This document shows positions 1 to 7,542 of a stretch of DNA of 64,000 nt, in pieces. Source of the stretch: Virgibacillus subterraneus. Lineage in GTDB: Bacteria > Bacillota > Bacilli > Bacillales > Amphibacillaceae. The stretch lies in assembly GCF_900110695.1 (NCBI RefSeq), contig NZ_FOEH01000001.1:1116001-1180000 (forward strand). The letters are read 5' to 3'. The notes beneath the pieces are model-generated. The model made no database searches and was not told the DNA's origin. It saw nothing but the letters and a program-made list of their open reading frames with translations. Position 1 is the stretch's first letter; each line of letters starts with the position of its first letter. The translations under genes and the position numbers were made by a program.

Positions 1-52
1 TCAAGGAATTATTAACTAATTCATATGATAATAAAGATAAGGAGGAGTTGGG

Positions 53-178
53 ATGGAAATTAACGAGTACTACACAGACGTAGATCGAATGGTCAATGAA
101 GGTCTGGCAGGCGGATATTTAAATGAGAGATATGGCGATTCACAACTTGAACTTCCGGAAAATGAAAAGGATAGGTGA
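53..178 (+). CDS. small hypothetical protein (41 aa)
   Basis: The ATG at 53 follows a strong ribosome binding site, GGAGGAG at 41-47. The product is short, acidic and soluble, with an N-terminal motif EYYTDVDRMVNEGLAGGYL. I do not recognise the family. Its stop codon (TGA, 176-178) overlaps the ATG of the next gene in a TGATG junction, so the two are probably translationally coupled. Any upstream operon partner lies outside the window; another frame is open from the window edge to a TAG at 81-83 and could be the tail of an upstream gene. Small acidic protein plus small membrane protein recalls the accessory genes that follow some ECF sigma genes, but this is only a guess. Confidence 0.5.
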   Translation: MEINEYYTDVDRMVNEGLAGGYLNERYGDSQLELPENEKDR

Positions 179-525
179 TGATTATGAACATATCATTAGA
201 TTTACTCATGCAGGAATATTCATTGGTTTTTATTATAGCAATAATAACTACAGTTTTGACAATTATGATGCGTTCCTTTCTGGTTACCTCTTTACAAGTG
301 CTGCTACTATTAAGTTTATCTACTGTTCTACCAGAGAGTACGGGTATAATCCAGTTCATACTCATAGCAGCTCAGATTGCACTCAGTGGAATAGTAGTTT
401 ACAAGATTTATAAGGCGATAGATATGAATTACCGGCTTGTACTAGAGAAAACACACCAATCACGCCCCAACCTAATAAACGACGAGTCAAAGGGAAGCAG
501 ATTTTCATTTTGGGAGACGAGCTAG
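178..525 (+). CDS. small membrane protein of unknown function (115 aa)
   Basis: The ATG at 178 overlaps the stop of the 41-aa gene (TGATG); a GTG at 175 is also possible. The protein has about three hydrophobic segments (residues roughly 15-32, 36-52 and 58-78) and a polar C-terminal tail ending in FWETS. No motif that I can name is present. A clear rho-independent terminator follows within 35 bp, so this is the last gene of a short operon that begins before or at the left edge. It may be an accessory membrane partner of the preceding small protein; the function is unknown. Confidence 0.5.
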   Translation: MIMNISLDLLMQEYSLVFIIAIITTVLTIMMRSFLVTSLQVLLLLSLSTVLPESTGIIQFILIAAQIALSGIVVYKIYKAIDMNYRLVLEKTHQSRPNLINDESKGSRFSFWETS

Positions 526-529
526 TATT

Positions 530-558
530 TACTACCTTTTAATAGGTAGTATTTTTTT
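530..558 (+). terminator. rho-independent terminator of the first operon
   Basis: The arms ACTACCT (531-537) and AGGTAGT (544-550) form a stem that is followed by a run of T from 551. It has the plus-strand polarity only. Confidence 0.75.
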
Positions 559-566
559 GCAATAAG

Positions 567-770
567 CTACTGTATAAGCGCTACAAAAGCTTTTCCAAAA
601 GCTGGGTTTTCAAGTGTTGCAATGTAATCTGTTGGGCAGTTTAGTGAGCAGAAATGAACCAGAACATTTTTAATTGTGAATTTGAGCCGAACGTGTGACA
701 GTTCGATCCAATTCACGATCATACCACAATGATACCGTGCGGCATTTTGGATAAAAAACCCCTTCACCAA
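567..770 (-). CDS. possible small cysteine-containing protein (67 aa), doubtful
   Basis: This minus-strand reading frame fills most of a 370-bp gap. The product contains YHCG and HFCSLNCPTDY, which resembles a small metal-binding site (three Cys, two nearby His). Against it, the only early starts are TTG at 768-770 or the next codon GTG, and the best Shine-Dalgarno-like stretch (AAGGGG) lies inside the frame. It could be a real short gene, a remnant with a damaged start, or chance. I do not recognise the family. The rest of the 526-897 gap holds the upstream terminator and the leader of the gene at 898. Confidence 0.25.
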   Translation of the reverse strand: MVKGFFIQNAARYHCGMIVNWIELSHVRLKFTIKNVLVHFCSLNCPTDYIATLENPAFGKAFVALIQ

Positions 771-897
771 GTCCTTAAGATATATTATCCTCGTATTTCT
801 AGTACGTTTACATGTATTTTTCGAAAGAATACAACAATTCTATACAATTATTTGATATTATAAAGTTGTATTACTTATTACCTAAGGGGGGGATTAG

Positions 898-2322
898 TTG
901 TATTGCAGTGAATGTGGAACAAAGAATGACCCGCATGCATTATATTGTGTGGAAGATGGATATCCACTACAGACTCAAGTTAGTAGAAGTTTACGTGTTA
1001 ATATAAATTCATATTGCGGGTTATGTGGTACAGCAAATAACCATATAGCGAGCTATTGTGCGGAATGTGGCAGCTCATTTGAAACTTATAAAGAATCGAA
1101 ACATTATTCTAGAAGTCATACATATTTTGATATAGTTCTTGGAAAAAAAGTTCTGCCGGGGTTTCTGTTGTCTATTGGCATTTTGTTCCTAATAATTATA
1201 ATTATGGCTTCGGTAAAGGGCAGTGGTTTAATTGATTTATTCATGAAAGTATTTATCCCTTTGAATGAGGAAGTATTGGATAAACTCAGTATTTTGGATT
1301 TTGCTTTAATTACTAATCTAAGCAGTTTCTTGATTGGAATTGGTGATGCGGAGTTTTCTCAACAGCTTGCATTTTCTTCTACGGGGTTAGTATACCTTGC
1401 CTTAATTCCAGCGATTTCATTAATCGCTGGCGGGTTATATTCGAAGTATCGGAATCCAACCATCGAAGAATGGAAGGCAGCTGTATTTTTTGCTATAGGA
1501 TATGGTGGCTTGCTGGGAACAATTTCAATTATTACAGGTGATAAAACACTTGAAAGTGAATTCTACATTTTTAATATTGATTACTACTTTATTAGTGCAT
1601 TAATCAATGGGCTATTTATAGGGTTCTTCTTTAGCTATGTAGGAATGCTTATTTTCAAAGGGCCTTTAAAGGAAAAGTTGCAGCTTATTTCGTATCAGAG
1701 GGCTCTATATTATAGTTCTTTAGCCTTTGTAGGAGTGATTATTATAGCTGTGATTATAAGTGTATTTCAATTTACACAATACACTTCAGTTATTTCTGAA
1801 AAGAGAATGTTTCAGGATGTTGTCGGTGATTCAATATACGCTGATATATCTTTTGTTGGAAAGATTGCAGTCTATTTGTTAAACCTTGCAATGTTTAATA
1901 CATTTATTTTCCAGGGTACACATGTGGAAGCTGTGGAGTACTCGTTTTACGCTGGAATTTCCAATACAGTAAATGAAAATATGGGAGGACTTATTGACTT
2001 TATTATTCCTGTGAAGATGTTTGAATCCTACGAGTTTATATCAGTTATAATTGTGGCCATATTCTTTATTATTGTTGGCCGTTTAATAACAAAATCGCAG
2101 AAGCACTATATAAATACGATTGTAATGTACAGTATTTTCTTTGCTTTTATTGTTTCATTTTTTACATATCATTTATCGATAAATTATTCAATTCAACACG
2201 AAGAGGTGAATAATCCACAGGGTTTCTTTGCTGGCTTTAAACTAATTCAAACGTTTTTCATAAGTTTATTATACGCCGGATTGACAGGGTTTATCGGTGC
2301 ATATTCGAGAAAGCTTTTCTGA
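898..2322 (+). CDS. zinc-ribbon polytopic membrane protein (474 aa)
   Basis: A TTG start at 898 is preceded by a strong AAGGGGGGG site at 884-892. The N-terminus carries two zinc ribbons: Cys3, Cys6 and Cys17 in the first, whose expected fourth Cys is replaced (CVEDG), and a complete four-Cys ribbon at about residues 40-59. From about residue 80 the protein has roughly ten hydrophobic membrane segments, with the largest soluble stretches facing one side. No transport or enzyme motif is evident. The next gene, 11 bp downstream, also encodes a double zinc ribbon, so the two probably work together. The function is unknown; such proteins are annotated in Bacillaceae as zinc-ribbon domain-containing proteins. 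Confidence 0.85.
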   Translation: MYCSECGTKNDPHALYCVEDGYPLQTQVSRSLRVNINSYCGLCGTANNHIASYCAECGSSFETYKESKHYSRSHTYFDIVLGKKVLPGFLLSIGILFLIIIIMASVKGSGLIDLFMKVFIPLNEEVLDKLSILDFALITNLSSFLIGIGDAEFSQQLAFSSTGLVYLALIPAISLIAGGLYSKYRNPTIEEWKAAVFFAIGYGGLLGTISIITGDKTLESEFYIFNIDYYFISALINGLFIGFFFSYVGMLIFKGPLKEKLQLISYQRALYYSSLAFVGVIIIAVIISVFQFTQYTSVISEKRMFQDVVGDSIYADISFVGKIAVYLLNLAMFNTFIFQGTHVEAVEYSFYAGISNTVNENMGGLIDFIIPVKMFESYEFISVIIVAIFFIIVGRLITKSQKHYINTIVMYSIFFAFIVSFFTYHLSINYSIQHEEVNNPQGFFAGFKLIQTFFISLLYAGLTGFIGAYSRKLF

Positions 2323-2333
2323 AGGAGGATAAT

Positions 2334-2720
2334 ATGAATAATACGGTGGAAGATAAACGAACTGTTCAAGACCTGACGGCTGCCAAAACCAAAGTTCTGG
2401 TTGAATTGGGGCAGGAAGTCTATTTAGCTTATCGACGTGGTGACAAATTTACGTCAATCTTAGATGAGAAAGGTGAGCTTTTAAAAGAGCTGGATAAAAA
2501 AATTCATTCGATTATAAGTCAGAAGAAACCGGAAGCAGTCGATATGATGGAATGCTCATGTGGTGCTGCACTTACAGAGGATGATTTATTCTGCCAGCAA
2601 TGCGGTAAAAAGACAGATATGCCTGATATTGATTATGAAGAAACTTCATTATGCTACCGTTGTGATAATGAAGTTCCAGCTAACGCTAAATATTGTAATG
2701 TTTGTGGTGTGAAAATATAG
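2334..2720 (+). CDS. double zinc-ribbon protein (128 aa)
   Basis: The ATG at 2334 follows GAAGGAGG, 11 bp after the membrane gene. The first 65 residues form a charged, helical, possibly coiled-coil region. The C-terminal half carries two CxC or CxxC ribbons (CSCG...CQQCG near residues 79-99 and CYRC...CNVCG near 108-125), giving two predicted structural zinc sites. It is soluble, with no signal peptide. Gene order and shared ribbon type suggest a partner of the preceding membrane protein. I cannot assign a specific function. Confidence 0.85.
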   Translation: MNNTVEDKRTVQDLTAAKTKVLVELGQEVYLAYRRGDKFTSILDEKGELLKELDKKIHSIISQKKPEAVDMMECSCGAALTEDDLFCQQCGKKTDMPDIDYEETSLCYRCDNEVPANAKYCNVCGVKI

Positions 2721-2752
2721 TAAAAAGCCTACTCAATAAATTGAATAGGCTA
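2721..2752 (-). terminator. terminator of the PBP gene
   Basis: A 12-bp stem (AGCCTATTCAAT paired with the opposite arm through one G-U on the minus strand) closes a three-base loop, and TTTTT follows on the minus strand. It sits right after the stop of the PBP gene and may also slow plus-strand transcripts arriving from the zinc-ribbon pair. Confidence 0.7.
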
Positions 2753-2756
2753 TATA

Positions 2757-4778
2757 CTATTTCACAGCTTTCAGTAATTCAGTTACTTTTCCCACGGTAA
2801 AGGCGCTACCACCTTGTTTTTCTGTGTTTTCAATCATCATCGATATTAGTATGTCCTGATTTTTAGTCGGGTAGCCCACAAACCAGCCATTTTCTGGACC
2901 AGATTCCTCACCTGATTTCTTAAGTTCGGCTGTTCCAGTCTTACCAGAGATCGCTAAGTCGTCAATATGTGCACCTTTAGCTGTTCCATTTGGTGCGGCA
3001 ACCACATTACGAAGTGCTTCTTGTATAAGTGTGGCTTGCTCACCGGTTATCAATTTTTCCTGCCAAACCTGGCTTTTTTCTGCATCGGCAAGGATTGTAG
3101 GCTTAAGCAGGTTACCTTTATTTAAAAATGGAGTATAAGCCATAGCCAAATGGAGTGCGCTCATCTGGATTTCTCCTTGCCCGTAACTTGTATCAGCAAG
3201 TAAAACCTCATCATTAAGTTTTCCATTGGATGAAATAGTCGATGTTTCAATCGGATATTCAAATGGAAAGTCTTTAGCAAACCCAAATTGCTGTAACCCA
3301 TTCACATATTTTTCGCTACCCATTTCTACTGCCTTCTTAGCAAAATAGATATTATCTGAGCGAACCAGTGCATTTGTAACATCTACAGGTCCATTAGACT
3401 CTGATACACGGCGAACTTGATAATTTCCCCAGCCTTCACCATTGCTCCATGTTAGACCATTAATTTCGATGCCTTCACCAGGAATAATACTTTCATTATT
3501 TAGACCGATAGCCGCAGTTACCGGTTTAAACGTAGATCCAGGTGCATAGGTAGATGTGAAGCGATTTAATAATGGTTGCTTAGGATTATTTTGCAATTCA
3601 TCTCGTCTTGATTGAGAGATTCCAAATCCCATTTCATTAGAATTAAATGAAGGACTGCTCACTAATGCCAATGTTTCTCCTGTTTTTGGATGAATTGCAG
3701 CTGCTGTTCCAGCTTTGCCATCATAGCTTTCATAGATTTTCATTTGTAAATCAGCATCAATTGTAGTTACGACATCTTCACCATTTTTAACTGGTTTCTC
3801 AGCCAGGATAGTATCTTCTTCATTTTCTTTCGATACAGTTATTTCAACGCCTGCTTCGCCACGAAGTTTGTCTTCATATAGTAACTCAAGACCGCGTTTA
3901 CCAATGATGTCGTTAGCACTGTAGGCACCAGAGTCCATTTCCTCCAACTCTTCCGCAGTTACGGGACCTGTGAACCCGACAAGGTGGCCTAATGATTCAC
4001 CATACGGATAAACACGGCCGGTTACTTTACGCTCGGTTACGCCACTAACTTCCCATAACTGATTAAGCGTTTGTTCTGCTGATTTAGGTACTTTTTTAAG
4101 TGGAACAAATAAATCTGGTTCCACCCACCCAGCATCTAGGTTTTTATTTATCGATTCAATAGACATTCCCAATAAGTCAGAGATCTTCTGTTTTGCTTTT
4201 TCAGGATTAGAACCTAATTTTCCTGGAACGATGCCGACGTTATGAACGGTATCATTTAAGGCTAGTGGCAATTGATTCCGATCGAGTATTTCACCCCGTT
4301 CAGGTTTTATATTGGATAGACCAATTTCACCACCATCTTTTATTGCTGGGAAGATAAAGCCTGGGTCCCATTTTACAAACCAATTAGCATTTTCTTCTTC
4401 TCCTTCTACAATAAGTGTTGCTTTATAATCAAATGTAATAGGGCCTGCAATGGTTTCCATTTCGACTGTGAAAGGAAATTGAGCTGTTCCTTTTTCCATT
4501 GCTGTTTCCATTTTTTCTTCAGATAATTTGTCATACGTAATGTTTAGATTATCAATGTTTAAATCTTCATAAATATTTTTATATCGTTCAACGTAGTCTT
4601 CTTTCGCATATTTTTCAGTTGAAGTAGTAGTACTCATATTGTACATCTCGTTAAATTCCTGCTCATTCCAATGTTTCACATATTGATCAAAGCGATCTTG
4701 TGGTGTGACCTTATCATTAGAACACGCAGCAACAAGAACTAACAATACAATAGGAATTAAAGCGATTATTTTTTTCAT
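2757..4778 (-). CDS. pbpC: class B penicillin-binding protein, PBP3/MecA-like lipoprotein
   Basis: A DD-transpeptidase that cross-links peptidoglycan outside the membrane. The 673-aa protein starts with a lipoprotein signal (VLVAAC, Cys19), then an NTF2-like MecA_N domain (about 25-135), a PBP dimerisation domain (about 150-320) and the transpeptidase domain (about 345-670). The three catalytic motifs are intact: STFK with nucleophile Ser415 and Lys418, SDN at 474-476 and KTGT beginning at Lys613. Length and domain order match B. subtilis PbpC (PBP3) and the family that includes staphylococcal PBP2a; whether this copy has low beta-lactam affinity cannot be judged here. The ATG at 4778 follows GAGGGGG. 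It is monocistronic, with its own terminator. Confidence 0.95.
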   Translation of the reverse strand: MKKIIALIPIVLLVLVAACSNDKVTPQDRFDQYVKHWNEQEFNEMYNMSTTTSTEKYAKEDYVERYKNIYEDLNIDNLNITYDKLSEEKMETAMEKGTAQFPFTVEMETIAGPITFDYKATLIVEGEEENANWFVKWDPGFIFPAIKDGGEIGLSNIKPERGEILDRNQLPLALNDTVHNVGIVPGKLGSNPEKAKQKISDLLGMSIESINKNLDAGWVEPDLFVPLKKVPKSAEQTLNQLWEVSGVTERKVTGRVYPYGESLGHLVGFTGPVTAEELEEMDSGAYSANDIIGKRGLELLYEDKLRGEAGVEITVSKENEEDTILAEKPVKNGEDVVTTIDADLQMKIYESYDGKAGTAAAIHPKTGETLALVSSPSFNSNEMGFGISQSRRDELQNNPKQPLLNRFTSTYAPGSTFKPVTAAIGLNNESIIPGEGIEINGLTWSNGEGWGNYQVRRVSESNGPVDVTNALVRSDNIYFAKKAVEMGSEKYVNGLQQFGFAKDFPFEYPIETSTISSNGKLNDEVLLADTSYGQGEIQMSALHLAMAYTPFLNKGNLLKPTILADAEKSQVWQEKLITGEQATLIQEALRNVVAAPNGTAKGAHIDDLAISGKTGTAELKKSGEESGPENGWFVGYPTKNQDILISMMIENTEKQGGSAFTVGKVTELLKAVK

Positions 4779-4852
4779 AATGACCCCCTCAATCTTCTAT
4801 AAACTCTAAATTAATCATACCACTTTCCATATACAAAAACATGTATATAAAA

Positions 4853-4875
4853 GCAAAAAGCCATCATTGGATGAC
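4853..4875 (-). terminator. terminator of the LCP gene
   Basis: On the minus strand the arms GTCATC and GATGGC enclose a CAAT loop, and TTTTT follows, starting immediately after the stop codon of the LCP gene. Confidence 0.75.
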
Positions 4876-5820
4876 TTACTTCGCTTTCATGTGCTCTTGT
4901 ATTTCAGTTTGAACACGGTTCATTTCCTCATCGGGAACAATATAGTACCAAATATTTTCAATCATTTGACCACTGCCACTTATCTCCATAGTATCGATGT
5001 TGTTTCGTGTTTGACGATAATCTGAAAACAGTGTTTGCATTTGATCCATGTTAAGGTCGGTTTTTACATTACCCCCAAGAATTCCTAGAATGTCAGTAAT
5101 TTTCGTAATGCTTGAGAAACTGGCAGCTTCACCGATAGCGGCTTTAATAACACTACGCTGGCGTTCATTACGCCCGATGTCTCCTCTTGGATCCCCTTTA
5201 CGCATGCGAATGTATTTCAGTGCTTCTTCACCGTTCAGGTTAATTTCACCTGCAGGGAAGTCTACTCCACCCTGTGAAAATGCTCGATCATTTGTAATCG
5301 TTACGCCACCTAAAGCATCAATACCTTGTTTGAAACCTTCCATATTAACTTTTACATAGAAGTGTATAGGTACATCAAAATTCTTCTCCACAGTCTGTAG
5401 GGATAATCCAACACCTCCGAATGCATAAGCATGATTAATTTTATCCATTCCACGATTAGGAATATCTACGTAAGTATCACGTGGTATACTCAACATTTTC
5501 ATTGAATTTATTTGAGGATTTAATGACATTAATATCATTGTATCTGAACGGCCTTTATCATTTTCCCGTTCGTCTACTCCAAGTAATAGAATATTTATGG
5601 AGTTGTTTTTATTAAAAAGTGAATTAAGTTCTTTTTGGCGATCCGGATTTTCATCCCGTGCAAGTGGTTCATGCATAACATCAACGGTATCTCCGACCTT
5701 ATCGTAAATATAGAATAAATAAGTACCAACAATTAATAGTAAAGCGACAATGACACCGCCTACCCAATATGGCCATTTACGTTTCTTTTTTTCATTTCGT
5801 TTTTCAATTCTTGAATCCAC
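4876..5820 (-). CDS. LytR-CpsA-Psr (LCP) family wall-polymer ligase
   Basis: LCP proteins transfer wall teichoic acid or other glycopolymers from undecaprenyl carriers to peptidoglycan on the outer membrane face. This 314-aa protein has a basic cytosolic N-terminus, one membrane anchor (about 18-38) and a typical LCP domain (about 75-228). Conserved charged residues include GVDER (81-85), RSD (91-93), PRD (113-115) and the Arg/Asp-rich stretch at 205-222. B. subtilis counterparts are TagT, TagU (LytR) and TagV; the closest of the three cannot be told by eye. The start is GTG at 5820 behind GGAGAA. It lies between PBP3 and sortase genes, all on the minus strand and all acting at the cell wall. 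Confidence 0.92.
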   Translation of the reverse strand: MDSRIEKRNEKKKRKWPYWVGGVIVALLLIVGTYLFYIYDKVGDTVDVMHEPLARDENPDRQKELNSLFNKNNSINILLLGVDERENDKGRSDTMILMSLNPQINSMKMLSIPRDTYVDIPNRGMDKINHAYAFGGVGLSLQTVEKNFDVPIHFYVKVNMEGFKQGIDALGGVTITNDRAFSQGGVDFPAGEINLNGEEALKYIRMRKGDPRGDIGRNERQRSVIKAAIGEAASFSSITKITDILGILGGNVKTDLNMDQMQTLFSDYRQTRNNIDTMEISGSGQMIENIWYYIVPDEEMNRVQTEIQEHMKAK

Positions 5821-5900
5821 AAGTTATTCTCCTCTGTCGTTTCAGAAATAAAATAATCAAATATAAGATAAATTATATCGAAACAAGTCATTTTAGTCTA

Positions 5901-6497
5901 TTATTCTTTTATAATTGGTAAAGCTGTGATGACGTAGCGTTCTGGTGAGTTGCCAACAAATGAGAATGGATAACACGTCGTCACGGTCAATACTTCTTCT
6001 GGTGATGTTGAAACAATTATTGAGCGGTCTTCTGCATCAACAATCTCTGTGTTTACAATTTCATAGGAAAAGTTACCATATTCTAATTGTAACGTTAATG
6101 TGTCACCAAGTTCTAGTTCTCCCATTCTGCGAAACACTGTGTCACGGTGACCTGATAAGACAATTTGATCATTTTGCGTTGGAAATGCTGTACCTGCATA
6201 ATGGCCAACTCCTTTTTCAAGTTCATCTTCGTCGGTTCCTTCTACAATGGGCAAATCTGCATCAAGTTGTGGTATATGTAATATTCCTACAGTTTCTCCA
6301 ATAGAATGAGAAATGTTCTCCACTATAGTAGTAGACGTTTTTGCGGTGTCAGATGTTTCATAATTTTGTTCTGCGATTATAGTTTGAGCTTCTTCAAGAC
6401 TGTTTTCTTGTGCATGTTTTGTTCCGAGCCATTGGTATCCTCCAATTGATATGGTAACAAAACCTATTGCTAATAGTACTAAAGCGAGCTTCTTCAT
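5901..6497 (-). CDS. class D sortase
   Basis: A membrane-anchored cysteine transpeptidase that attaches sorting-signal proteins to the wall. I place the start at the ATG at 6497, since GGAGG lies six bases upstream; a 20-codon extension to 6557 has no such site and would run through the promoter. The 198-aa product has an N-terminal anchor (about 4-22) and a sortase fold with the catalytic triad His117 (SGHRDT), Cys175 (TTCYP) and Arg187 (SPERY). Length and the His/Cys/Arg spacing fit class D (YhcS-like). No substrate with an LPxT-like sorting signal is encoded in this window. Its neighbours are the LCP ligase downstream and the divergent sinIR locus upstream. Confidence 0.9.
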   Translation of the reverse strand: MKKLALVLLAIGFVTISIGGYQWLGTKHAQENSLEEAQTIIAEQNYETSDTAKTSTTIVENISHSIGETVGILHIPQLDADLPIVEGTDEDELEKGVGHYAGTAFPTQNDQIVLSGHRDTVFRRMGELELGDTLTLQLEYGNFSYEIVNTEIVDAEDRSIIVSTSPEEVLTVTTCYPFSFVGNSPERYVITALPIIKE

Positions 6498-6528
6498 TTT
6501 TGCCTCCATTAAAAGATGACTTATATTG

Positions 6529-6557
6529 AATATAAGCCTATATCGAAAAGTTTTCAA
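6529..6557 (-). promoter_or_regulatory. sigma-A-type promoter of the sortase gene
   Basis: On the minus strand, TTGAAA (6552-6557) is separated by 17 bp from TATATT (6529-6534), about 30 bp before the chosen sortase start. A second copy of the CGATATAGG motif found in its spacer lies about 40 bp further upstream. Confidence 0.55.
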
Positions 6558-6635
6558 TAGCAGAAATGATTCAAATGACCTATATCGATAAAAAATTTTC
6601 AGAAAATTACAAAACTAGTTGAATTATGACAAAAC

Positions 6636-6670
6636 AAGACACCCAAAAACCCCCATAAATATAGTATAGT
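6636..6670 (+). promoter_or_regulatory. putative promoter of the riboswitch-sinIR transcript
   Basis: Two overlapping TATAGT -10 candidates (6660-6665 and 6665-6670) lie just before the aptamer, with AAGACA (6636-6641) as a weak -35 at an 18-bp spacing. No TGTCGAA-type Spo0A box, as controls sinI in B. subtilis, was found here. Confidence 0.4.
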
Positions 6671-6688
6671 AGTCATTATAAAATGATG

Positions 6689-6794
6689 GTTCCTCAGAAA
6701 ATAGCAAACTTATTGAAAAATGGGGGCGCAAAGTCACGGGTCTAAAGCTTTATAGCTATGGCGGCTGGACTGCCTGGGAATTTAAATGGGGGAC
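6689..6794 (+). ncRNA. cyclic-di-GMP-I (GEMM-I) riboswitch in front of sinI
   Basis: The conserved GEMM-I core is plain: AGCAAAC (6703-6709), a hairpin CTTATT/AATGGG capped by a GAAA tetraloop (6709-6724), CGCAAAG (6727-6733), CACGGGTCTAAAG (6735-6747) acting as tetraloop receptor arm, and GGCGGCTGG-CTGCC to close. P1 pairs 6690-6697 with 6774-6780 with one bulge. No terminator separates it from sinI, whose ATG is only 23 bp past P1. The segment 6689-6695 can instead pair over 7 bp with the sinI Shine-Dalgarno at 6788-6794, so P1 formation should free the ribosome site. This predicts a translational ON switch; direction is inference, the aptamer class is a firm match to the known consensus. 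Confidence 0.9.
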
Positions 6795-6802
6795 GGATAG
6801 GG

Positions 6803-6931
6803 ATGATAAATGTAAAAAAGAACAGAGAGATTGATTATGAGTGGCTGGAACTGATGAAAGAGGCGAAAACTATCGGGTTAACTTTGGAGGAGGTTAGGTT
6901 GTTTTTGGCAGGAATTAAACAAAATGAATAA
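6803..6931 (+). CDS. sinI: SinI-family anti-repressor (42 aa)
   Basis: SinI binds SinR one-to-one and takes it off DNA, releasing matrix and biofilm genes. This 42-aa protein carries the family helix pattern: IDYEWLELMKEAK (residues 10-22) aligns with ELDQEWVELMVEAK of B. subtilis SinI, followed by LTLEEVRLFLAG (26-37), the second helix of the dimerisation hook. It lacks the longer C-terminal tail of B. subtilis SinI. The ATG at 6803 lies 9 bp after GGGGGA (6788-6793), the site predicted to be controlled by the upstream c-di-GMP riboswitch. sinR follows after 80 bp. Confidence 0.9.
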   Translation: MINVKKNREIDYEWLELMKEAKTIGLTLEEVRLFLAGIKQNE

Positions 6932-6982
6932 ATAATTAAAAAAATTCTTGTGCTTTATATAGAACCATACACCTTTTTGTGT

Positions 6983-6988
6983 TATAAT
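6983..6988 (+). promoter_or_regulatory. putative own promoter of sinR
   Basis: TGTTATAAT gives a TATAAT -10 with an upstream TG (extended -10) 24 bp before the sinR start. The -35 region is weak. A second sinR promoter inside the operon is also known in B. subtilis. Confidence 0.45.
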
Positions 6989-7011
6989 TTTTTTGAAAGA
7001 AGGTGTATTAC

Positions 7012-7344
7012 TTGATCGGTGAAAAAATAAAGCAACTACGTCAAGAAAAAAAGATGTCGATTTCTGAACTCGCAGATAAAGCTGGTGTAGCCAAATCCTA
7101 TTTAAGCTCTATTGAACGAAGCCTTCAAACTAATCCATCGATCCAGTTTATTGAAAAAATTAGTTCAGTACTGGGAGTCCCAGTGAATGAGTTGATATTA
7201 GAAGATAAATGGAAAGAGACAGAGGAACAATTAGATGGCGAGTGGTTGAAAATTGTTCAGGAAGCAATGGATTCGGGTGTCTCAAAAGAGCAATTTAAAG
7301 AGTACCTTGAGTTTACTAAGTGGCGAAAAGAACAGGATAAATAA
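7012..7344 (+). CDS. sinR: SinR master regulator of biofilm formation
   Basis: A DNA-binding repressor that controls the switch between motile cells and matrix-producing chains. The 110-aa protein has an N-terminal HTH_3 domain (about 1-64) with LADKAGVAKSYLSSIER as recognition region, nearly identical to B. subtilis SinR, and a C-terminal SinI-like helical hairpin (LDGEWLKIVQEAM...VSKEQFKEYLEF, about 75-105) that dimerises with SinI. I choose TTG at 7012, which sits 8 bp after AGAAGG and gives the canonical MIGEKIKQ start; the GTG at 7003 overlaps that site. In B. subtilis sinIR adjoins tapA-sipW-tasA; here the neighbours are a sortase and an ECF sigma operon. Confidence 0.95.
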   Translation: MIGEKIKQLRQEKKMSISELADKAGVAKSYLSSIERSLQTNPSIQFIEKISSVLGVPVNELILEDKWKETEEQLDGEWLKIVQEAMDSGVSKEQFKEYLEFTKWRKEQDK

Positions 7345-7349
7345 GTGCT

Positions 7350-7380
7350 GACCGTAAAGCTAATGGCTTGCGGTTTTTTA
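7350..7380 (+). terminator. terminator of sinIR
   Basis: An imperfect stem of ACCGTAAAGC against GCTTGCGGT with a short loop is followed by TTTTTT. Confidence 0.65.
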
Positions 7381-7390
7381 TTTTGCAAAC

Positions 7391-7440
7391 AGAAATACTT
7401 TTTTACAGCTTAAGTGCAACAATGAGCTTTTATAAGAATC
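7391..7440. repeat. dispersed repeat, copy 1 (ATACTTT...AATGCAAC type)
   Basis: The stretch from 7393 to 7420 shares AAATACTTT-TTAC, an AGCTTAA-like centre and GTGCAAC with copies at about 10336-10375 and 27205-27290. It lies between the sinR terminator and the sigma promoter and encodes nothing obvious. Confidence 0.45.
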
Positions 7441-7488
7441 CCTTTTAACGATAAGTCGATGTAAGCAACAGATTATATAAAAATTTCA

Positions 7489-7516
7489 TGTAACAAACGG
7501 ATTGTTCAATCGTTTA
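7489..7516 (+). promoter_or_regulatory. ECF-type autoregulatory promoter
   Basis: TGTAAC (7489-7494), a 16-bp spacer and CGTTTA (7511-7516) match the ECF promoter pattern TGAAAC-N16-CGT, 27 bp before the sigma gene, so the sigma factor probably activates its own operon. Confidence 0.7.
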
Positions 7517-7542
7517 ATTATATAGAAGGGGGTGGGAGTTGA

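Noticed and set aside
6534-6585. Repeated CGATATAGG motifs on the minus strand as sigma-D promoters
   Set aside because: No TAAA at the right spacing; the first copy lies in the spacer of a better sigma-A promoter. They may still be a regulator site.
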